A DNA stretch of 64,000 nucleotides, taken from assembly GCA_042219835.1 (NCBI GenBank), contig JBHJMN010000012.1, forward strand, positions 1-64,000, given 5' to 3'. The stretch comes from Paenibacillus_G elgii_A (GTDB lineage Bacteria > Bacillota > Bacilli > Paenibacillales > NBRC-103111). Below the pieces are notes generated by a model. The model did not search any database. It was given only the letters and a program-made list of their open reading frames with translations, and had not been told where the DNA came from. The translations under genes were made by a program, and so were the position numbers. Of the stretch, positions 58,764-64,000 are shown piece after piece (positions within the stretch are counted from its first letter, which is position 1; every line of letters begins with the position of its first letter).

Positions 58764-59938
58764 CGCGCCAGCACCCCCAGCCGATGAGCAACCTGTTCGA
58801 TACGGCGGGCGGCAGCGGCTAAGTCGTCCGGAGTATGCGTGGCGGATAAGGAAAAGCGGATGCGCGCCGTTCCATCGGGGACCGTCGGGGGACGGACGGC
58901 GACGGCGGCAATACCTTCTGCTTCCAGCGCCGAGCTGAGACGCAGAGCAGTCGCATTGTCTCCGACGATAACCGGGACAATCGGCGAATCTCCGGGCCCG
59001 ACTTGGAAGCCTGTCTTGCGAAGTAAGGAACGGAACTGCCGACCGGACGAGGCAAGCCGTTCGCGCCGCCACTGTTCCGTTTGCACCAAATTCAGAGCTT
59101 CCGTAATCCCGGCGATTACAGACGGGGGCAGCGCCGTCGAGTAAATGACCGGCCTCGCCTTATTGACCAGCCAACGGATGAGCGTACGGCTGCCGGAAAC
59201 GTAGGCGCCGTAGACGCCGAACGCTTTGCTGAAGGTTCCCACGTGCACGTCTACGCCGCTCTGCAGCCCCAGCGCATGACATAGTCCTGCGCCTCGCGCT
59301 CCATATACGCCTCCGCTGTGAGCTTCGTCGACCATGAGGATAGCTCCGTATTCCTGTTTCAGGGCAACTAGCTCCGCCAACAGCGCTTGGTCGCCGTCCA
59401 TCGAGAAAACCGCATCCGTGACGATCAGTTTGCATCTTGCATCGCGGTGCTTGTGCAATAACCGGCGCAAATGCTCCATGTCATTGTGGCGGTACCGGGC
59501 GTGATCGGCTCGGCTTAACCCGATGCCGTCCACAATGCTCGCGTGATTCAGCCGATCGCTGAACACGACATCTCCGCGGCCTGCAAGCGCCTGTATGACG
59601 CCGAGGTTCGCCGTATACCCGTTGGCAAAAACAAGCGCGGCCTCGCTTTGCTGCCAAGCGGCGAGAGCCTTTTCCAGACGGCCATAGGGAGGCCGGTTGC
59701 CGGTGATTAGACGCGATGCGCCGGAACCGGCTCCCTCGGCGAGAAGCGCGCGGTTCATGGCGTCAGTAATAGCCGGATGGCATGCTAATCCAAGGTAATC
59801 GTTCGAAGACAGGTTAAGCAGCGTTTTTTGTCCGCGCAGCACATACCCTTGACGGCCGGGGACACGGGCGCTGGTCTGCAGCGAGCGATTTAGCGACTGA
59901 TCTTCCAGCTTCTGAAGCTCGGCTTCGATCCATTTCAT
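58760..59938 (-). CDS. bioF: 8-amino-7-oxononanoate synthase
   Basis: A 392-residue PLP enzyme that condenses pimeloyl-ACP with alanine. Visible signatures are LNLSSNDYLGLACHP, GSGASRLITGN, LMVDEAHSGGVYG and the PLP lysine in HVGTFSKAFG (Lys 238). Length is typical. It starts 12 bases downstream of bioB. Confidence 0.95.
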   Translation of the reverse strand: MKWIEAELQKLEDQSLNRSLQTSARVPGRQGYVLRGQKTLLNLSSNDYLGLACHPAITDAMNRALLAEGAGSGASRLITGNRPPYGRLEKALAAWQQSEAALVFANGYTANLGVIQALAGRGDVVFSDRLNHASIVDGIGLSRADHARYRHNDMEHLRRLLHKHRDARCKLIVTDAVFSMDGDQALLAELVALKQEYGAILMVDEAHSGGVYGARGAGLCHALGLQSGVDVHVGTFSKAFGVYGAYVSGSRTLIRWLVNKARPVIYSTALPPSVIAGITEALNLVQTEQWRRERLASSGRQFRSLLRKTGFQVGPGDSPIVPVIVGDNATALRLSSALEAEGIAAVAVRPPTVPDGTARIRFSLSATHTPDDLAAAARRIEQVAHRLGVLAR

Positions 59939-59950
59939 GCCGCCACCGCC

Positions 59951-60973
59951 TTACAGGGCACAGGCTTCAATCTCAAAGCCCAAATCTTCGATCATTTGAT
60001 AGTCCGCCACAGCCTCCTGCCCTTTCGTCGTCAAATAATCGCCGACGAACAACGAGTTGGCGGCGTACAAGCCAAGTGGCTGCAGCGTACGGAGATTGAC
60101 CTCGCGGCCGCCTGCTACGCGGATTTCCTTGGAAGGGCAGATCAAGCGGAACAACGCCAGCACCTTGAGCGCCTTCAACGCGGGAGTACGCCCCGCTTTT
60201 TCCAGCGGAGTCCCCGGAATGGCGTTCAAGAAGTTGATCGGAATCGAGTCGGCATCAAGCTCCCGGAGCGCGTAAGCCATCTCCACGATTTCGCGGTTCG
60301 TTTCGCCCATGCCGATAATGACGCCAGAGCAAGGAGACAGGCCGTAATGCTTCACCTTTTCCACACTTTCGACCCGTTGATCGTAGGTATGGGTTGTCGT
60401 GATGGAAGGATAGTTCGCTCTGCTCGTGTTCAAGTTATGATTGTAACGGTGTACGCCCGCTTCTGCGAGGCGTTCGGCCTGATCGTCCTTCAGAAGACCG
60501 AGGCACGCGCAAATCTTGAGCGGCATCATTGCGCGGATTTCCTTGACCGCGTCGATGACCTGATCCAATTCTTTGTCTGTCGGTCCTTTGCCGGACGCGA
60601 CGATGCAGTAGGTTCCCGCTTGACGGGCCATCGCTTCGCGCGCCCCGGCCAGCAGCGTGGCTTTTTCCAGCAGCGGATACTTGGCGATTGGCGCCGAGGA
60701 TACGATGGATTGGGCGCAGTAGCCGCAGTCCTCGGGGCAAAGGCCGCTTTTGGCGTTAATGATCATGTTCAGCTTGACTTTCTTCCCGTAAAAATGTTTG
60801 CGTACCCGAAAAACGGCTTGCAGCAGCGGCAGCACTTCGTCGTCATCGGCCTCCAGCACGGCGAGCCCTTCTTCGACGGACAAGCGTTCTCCATCCAGCG
60901 CTTTTTGAGCCAATGCCTGCCAATCCGCAGCCGTTTCGGGTATTCCGGGTATTCCAGACACGTTTGCCTTCAT
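59951..60973 (-). CDS. bioB: Biotin synthase
   Basis: The 340-residue radical SAM enzyme inserts sulphur into dethiobiotin. The cluster motif C-x3-C-x2-C is at residues 79, 83 and 86 (SGLCPEDCGYCAQS). Other conserved segments are HRYNHNLNTSRANYPSITTT and CSGVIIGMGETNREIVEMAY. The ATG at 60973 follows a GGAGAGG-type site, 18 bases after bioD. Confidence 0.98.
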   Translation of the reverse strand: MKANVSGIPGIPETAADWQALAQKALDGERLSVEEGLAVLEADDDEVLPLLQAVFRVRKHFYGKKVKLNMIINAKSGLCPEDCGYCAQSIVSSAPIAKYPLLEKATLLAGAREAMARQAGTYCIVASGKGPTDKELDQVIDAVKEIRAMMPLKICACLGLLKDDQAERLAEAGVHRYNHNLNTSRANYPSITTTHTYDQRVESVEKVKHYGLSPCSGVIIGMGETNREIVEMAYALRELDADSIPINFLNAIPGTPLEKAGRTPALKALKVLALFRLICPSKEIRVAGGREVNLRTLQPLGLYAANSLFVGDYLTTKGQEAVADYQMIEDLGFEIEACAL

Positions 60974-60991
60974 CCTTATCTCCCTCTCCTC

Positions 60992-61786
60992 CTATTGACT
61001 TCTTGCGTTTTCCAACATTTGTCGGACCGGCGAAATGTCGATATACCGCTTCACGGCTCGCACGAGTTTCTTAATCGTAGCTTCGCCGCGTATCCACGGG
61101 AATCGCCCAAGCACGCGGAGGTCGCCGTAGCGCTCAATCAGCTCCGCATTCGCAGCGGTGCTTGGGTCGTCGCGCGATGTCGCGAGATCGACCTCGTTCA
61201 TCACAACGCCTGCGACCGGAATTCCCCGCTGCCGCAGCAGCGCAGCGGTTAACAGCGTATGGTTGACCGTGCCCAGGCCGCAGCGGGCGACGATCAGCGT
61301 CGGAACGCCAAGTTCGGCGATAAAATCCGCTACAAGGGCATCGGAGGTTAACGGCACGGCAGCGCCCCCCGCCCCTTCGATCAGCAGCGCGTCGTACCGT
61401 TCGGCCAACGGTACGCCTGCTGCCAGAAGCCCGGCCGTCGTCATGGTTACGCCGGCTTGCTCGGCGGCAAGCGCCGGAGCCAGCGGCGCTGCGAACGTAA
61501 ACGGCGCGACTTGTTCCGGGCAATCGGCGATACCTGTACCCCGCAGCAGCCGTTCGGCGTCGGTGATTCCCTTGCCGAGAAGCCCCCCGCTCTGGACCGG
61601 CTTCCAGACGCCGACGTTCCGCCCTTCGCTGCGAAGCGCAGCGGCAATTGCCGCCGTAATCACCGTCTTGCCGACGCCGGTATCCGTGCCCGTGACGAAC
61701 AATCCGCGCCACCGCTTCCGGTCGGGCGCATTCCAGCCATGCAGCTTCTCGCTGCCCTGTGCCGACACTACGCGCCCCCCGGTCAC
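60992..61786 (-). CDS. bioD: Dethiobiotin synthetase
   Basis: A 264-residue P-loop enzyme that forms the ureido ring from DAPA, CO2 and ATP. The loop is GTDTGVGKT at residues 33-41. Other features are VGVWKPVQSG and LIEGAGGAAVPL. The start is a GTG overlapping the bioA stop by four bases; the first 25 residues are longer than usual for the family. Confidence 0.95.
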   Translation of the reverse strand: MTGGRVVSAQGSEKLHGWNAPDRKRWRGLFVTGTDTGVGKTVITAAIAAALRSEGRNVGVWKPVQSGGLLGKGITDAERLLRGTGIADCPEQVAPFTFAAPLAPALAAEQAGVTMTTAGLLAAGVPLAERYDALLIEGAGGAAVPLTSDALVADFIAELGVPTLIVARCGLGTVNHTLLTAALLRQRGIPVAGVVMNEVDLATSRDDPSTAANAELIERYGDLRVLGRFPWIRGEATIKKLVRAVKRYIDISPVRQMLENARSQ

Positions 61787-63150
61787 GCTCCCCAGCCTTC
61801 CTCAGTGACATCGTAGATCGCAGCCGCCAAAATATCCGTCATCGCATCCAGCTCCGATTCCGCACTCGCGAGAGGCGGGATCAAAACGATCACGTTGCCG
61901 AGCGGGCGGGTCAGCATGCCTAGCTCTCTCGCCCGCATGCTGACGCGGACGCTGATACGATCCGTCCAGGCATAGGGCTCGCGGGACTTTTTATCCCGGA
62001 CAAGCTCGATCCCGATCATCAGACCTTGCTGCCTGATCTCGCCGACATACGACCAATCGGCAAGCGGAGCCAATTTCTTCGCCGCAAATGCGGCTTTTGC
62101 ATTTACCGTATGTATCCTATTCCGTTCCTCAAGAAGTTGGAGGCTGGCCAGAGCGACGGCACAGCCAAGCGGATTGCCCGTATATGAGTGACCGTGAAAA
62201 AACGTTTTTTGCTCCGAGTAGTCAGCATAAAAAGCAGCATAAATCTCGTCGGTTGCCAGCGTCGCCGCCAGCGGCAGATAGCCGCCGGTCAATCCTTTGC
62301 CGACGACCATCAAGTCGGGCGATACGCCCTCCAAATCGCAGGCGAACATCGCTCCGGTGCGGCCGAAGCCCGTCGCCACCTCGTCGGCGATCAGCAGCAC
62401 GTCGTGCTTGCGGCACAGTGCGGCAATCTCGCGCAAGCATCCTTGCGGCATGACGATGATGCCGCTCGCTCCTTGCACAACAGGCTCCACAAGAAGAGCC
62501 GCAATCTCGTCCGCCCGCGACTCCAGCAGCTCCCGCAGCGCGGACAACGTTGCTTCCATCGCTGCGGAAGCCCCGCCTTCAGTGCGGTAAGCGTAAGGGT
62601 ACGGAATGACGTAAGAAGAAAACAGCAGCGGGCGGAAGATGTTGTGGTAAAGCGGAATCGCACCGACGCTAACGGCGCCGAGTGTGTCCCCGTGGTAAGC
62701 CTGGTTCATCGTAATAAAGTTTGTTTTGCGGCCGTTGCCCCGGTTGTGCCAATACTGGAACGCCATTTTGAGCGCAATCTCCACGCCGGTCGCTCCGGCA
62801 TCGGAATAGAACACCTTCGTCAGCCGTTCCGGAGCGACGCGCACCAGGTTCGCGGCCAGCTCGATCGCCGGCACATTGGCCATGCCGAGCAGAGTCGAGT
62901 GAGCGACTTTCGCCAGTTGGGACGAAACCGCTTCGTTCAACTCGGGAACGTTGTGTCCATGCACGTTGAGCCAGACCGACGAAAACCCGTCATAGTACAC
63001 GCGTCCCCGAACATCGTAAAGCATGATGCCTTCGCCCCGTTCGATAATGAGAGGCTCGCCTTTCACATAGTCCTTCATCTGAGTAAACGGATGCCATAAG
63101 TACGCCTTATTCCATGCCGCAAGCTCTTCGCAGGTTGTGGCCGTTTCCAT
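61783..63150 (-). CDS. bioA: Adenosylmethionine-8-amino-7-oxononanoate aminotransferase
   Basis: A 455-residue class III aminotransferase. Family signatures are LWHPFTQMKDY, FYSDAGATGVEIALKMAFQY, LLIADEVATGFGRTG and the PLP lysine in VVGKGLTGG (Lys 285). It makes DAPA using SAM as amino donor. It is the first gene of the operon and sits directly behind the BirA operator. Confidence 0.95.
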   Translation of the reverse strand: METATTCEELAAWNKAYLWHPFTQMKDYVKGEPLIIERGEGIMLYDVRGRVYYDGFSSVWLNVHGHNVPELNEAVSSQLAKVAHSTLLGMANVPAIELAANLVRVAPERLTKVFYSDAGATGVEIALKMAFQYWHNRGNGRKTNFITMNQAYHGDTLGAVSVGAIPLYHNIFRPLLFSSYVIPYPYAYRTEGGASAAMEATLSALRELLESRADEIAALLVEPVVQGASGIIVMPQGCLREIAALCRKHDVLLIADEVATGFGRTGAMFACDLEGVSPDLMVVGKGLTGGYLPLAATLATDEIYAAFYADYSEQKTFFHGHSYTGNPLGCAVALASLQLLEERNRIHTVNAKAAFAAKKLAPLADWSYVGEIRQQGLMIGIELVRDKKSREPYAWTDRISVRVSMRARELGMLTRPLGNVIVLIPPLASAESELDAMTDILAAAIYDVTEEGWGA

Positions 63151-63174
63151 GACCGATCACCGCCTATCGTTTTT

Positions 63175-63212
63175 AATTGTTAACCTAATAATACAATTTT
63201 CGGTTAACAATT
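63175..63212 (-). promoter_or_regulatory. BirA (biotin repressor) operator of the bio operon
   Basis: Perfect 11-base arms AATTGTTAACC (63175-63185) and GGTTAACAATT (63202-63212), 16 bases apart, match the operator known from Bacillus biotin operons. A TATTAT -10-like box lies between the arms, so biotinyl-AMP-bound BirA would block transcription. Confidence 0.95.
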
Positions 63213-63278
63213 GATCCTATTCTAGCAAACCGATGACCTCGTGTAAAGCGAGAGACTAGCACCAGCTGTAGTCCTGAC

Positions 63279-63319
63279 AAAACGAAAAGCCCATGGAAGA
63301 CATTCTTCCATAGGCCTTT
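63279..63319 (-). terminator. Terminator after the amino acid permease
   Basis: ATGGAAG (63293-63299) pairs with CTTCCAT (63305-63311), the stem extending outward with two mismatches. In the minus direction TTTTCGTTTT follows. It would end the permease transcript after the inverted repeat element. Confidence 0.7.
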
Positions 63320-63347
63320 GGGGGCTTAGCTCCAAGCGCTTTTTAAC

Positions 63348-63394
63348 GATATAGAATTCATAAATTTTCAACGAAGCTGAACAAATTCTATATC
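63348..63394. repeat. Long inverted repeat 1 in the permease 3' region
   Basis: Arms GATATAGAATT (63348-63358) and AATTCTATATC (63384-63394) are perfect 11-base complements with a 25-base loop. It lies two bases from a second inverted repeat and is followed by a terminator. Confidence 0.85.
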
Positions 63395-63396
63395 AC

Positions 63397-63460
63397 AAGA
63401 AAAACTTCCGCTAAACCGCGGTCGCTCATCCGTGAATAGAATTCGATAGAAGTTTTTCTT
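63397..63460. repeat. Long inverted repeat 2 overlapping the permease stop codon
   Basis: Arms AAGAAAAACTTC (63397-63408) and GAAGTTTTTCTT (63449-63460) are perfect 12-base complements around a 40-base loop. The outer edge overlaps the permease stop at 63459-63461. A TAGAATTC motif in the loop also occurs in the arms of repeat 1. Confidence 0.85.
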
Positions 63461-64000
63461 ATAAGCTTCTCCCCGTCTGCTCTTGCTTCGGGTGCTTGTG
63501 CCGGTAAAACAGATAGTGAACCAAATAGCAAATGATCGTAAACGGGATGCCGTAGTAAAGAGCGATTTTCTGCTGCTGATCGAAGGCTAGTCCGACCAGC
63601 GCAACGATGCACAAGATGATCGCGAGAATCGGCACAAAAGGAAATAGCCTGACCCTGTATTTCAGATCGTGAACACTGTTCCCTTCGGCAATAAAACGGC
63701 GGCGGAACACATATTGCGATAAGGCGACGCCCATCCAAACCATGATTCCGGCGAATCCGGATATGCCGCTCAGCCACAGAAATACGGTGCCAGGGGCCAC
63801 GACGCTTGAAATCAAGGCTAACGACGCAATAACGGCGCTGACGATAAGCGCCCGAAACGGCACGCCTTGAGGGGTCAGCTTGCTTAAGTAAGGGCTGGCC
63901 ATATTGCTTTTGGAAAGCGCCCACAGCATCCGTGAGGAAGCATACAGCCCGGAGTTGCTCGCTGAGAGCAGAGCCGTCAAAATAACAAAGTTCATAATAT
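63459..64000 (-). CDS. Amino acid permease, C-terminal part (5' end outside window)
   Basis: The visible 180 residues hold about five membrane segments of an APC-family amino acid permease (ASNSGLYASSRMLWALSKSN, then MGVALSQYVFRRRFIAEGN). It would import an amino acid with protons; the substrate is unknown. The start lies beyond position 64000 and the stop lies in an inverted repeat. Confidence 0.85.
   Translation of the reverse strand, partial: IMNFVILTALLSASNSGLYASSRMLWALSKSNMASPYLSKLTPQGVPFRALIVSAVIASLALISSVVAPGTVFLWLSGISGFAGIMVWMGVALSQYVFRRRFIAEGNSVHDLKYRVRLFPFVPILAIILCIVALVGLAFDQQQKIALYYGIPFTIICYLVHYLFYRHKHPKQEQTGRSL

Noticed and set aside
57903..59072. Longer reading of the BioH-like gene from 59072
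   Set aside because: The first 103 residues would lie inside bioF; the ATG at 58763 overlaps the bioF stop and matches operon style.
59996..61252. Plus-strand open frame of 418 codons across bioB and bioD
   Set aside because: It reverses two conserved biotin genes and is Arg/Gln-rich without any motif.
1..64000. CRISPR arrays, rRNA and tRNA genes
   Set aside because: No regularly spaced repeats and no tRNA or rRNA sequence patterns were seen.

Overview
The window looks like a spore-forming Firmicute chromosome, most likely Paenibacillus or a close relative. The evidence is strong AGGAGG-type ribosome binding sites with frequent TTG/GTG starts, a GerA/GerB/GerC spore germination operon, a T-box-controlled isoleucyl-tRNA synthetase, and a biotin operon behind a Gram-positive BirA operator. 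No rRNA, tRNA or CRISPR was found.

Positions 1 to about 41,000 are one end of a temperate contractile-tailed prophage. It runs almost entirely on the minus strand and its lysis end is cut by the window start. Read in transcription order (right to left) it has a lysogeny block on the plus strand (repressor, ImmA-like peptidase, tyrosine integrase, 38.9-40.9 kb) facing a cro-like gene. Next comes a long early operon: excisionase-like HTH, ParB-like protein, ORF6C protein, Rad52-like annealing protein, LexA-like HTH, DnaD-like and DnaC-like replication proteins, RecU, HNH nuclease, adenine methylase, DndC-like PAPS reductase and many tiny proteins. A phage sigma/ArpU-like regulator (24.6-25.3 kb) follows, then the late operon. 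The head module is Mu-like (DUF935 portal, gpF-like head protein, Mu I-like protease/scaffold, gp36-like and gpS-like proteins). The tail module is PBSX-like (XkdK to XkdX order) and contains a -1 frameshift tail chaperone. After the fibre come an SGNH hydrolase, two holins and an amidase. Elements outside the main operons include a secreted-protein cargo gene (25.45 kb), a KTSC/BC1881 gene pair and a candidate small RNA (35.86-35.94 kb).

From 41 kb onward is host chromosome, also mainly minus strand: an SDR oxidoreductase; ileS of the long type 2 form with a T-box leader; an SMI1/KNR4 plus ankyrin pair; an APH-like kinase; a small secreted protein; a Fur-controlled heme monooxygenase; a germination operon gerA-gerC-small membrane protein-gerB-gerB-gerB; a zinc-ribbon protein; the biotin operon bioA-D-B-F-H-C; and the end of an amino acid permease followed by an unusual pair of long inverted repeats.

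All family names come from reading the translated sequence and gene order. No database search was run. Start codons were chosen from visible ribosome binding sites and often differ from the longest open frame.
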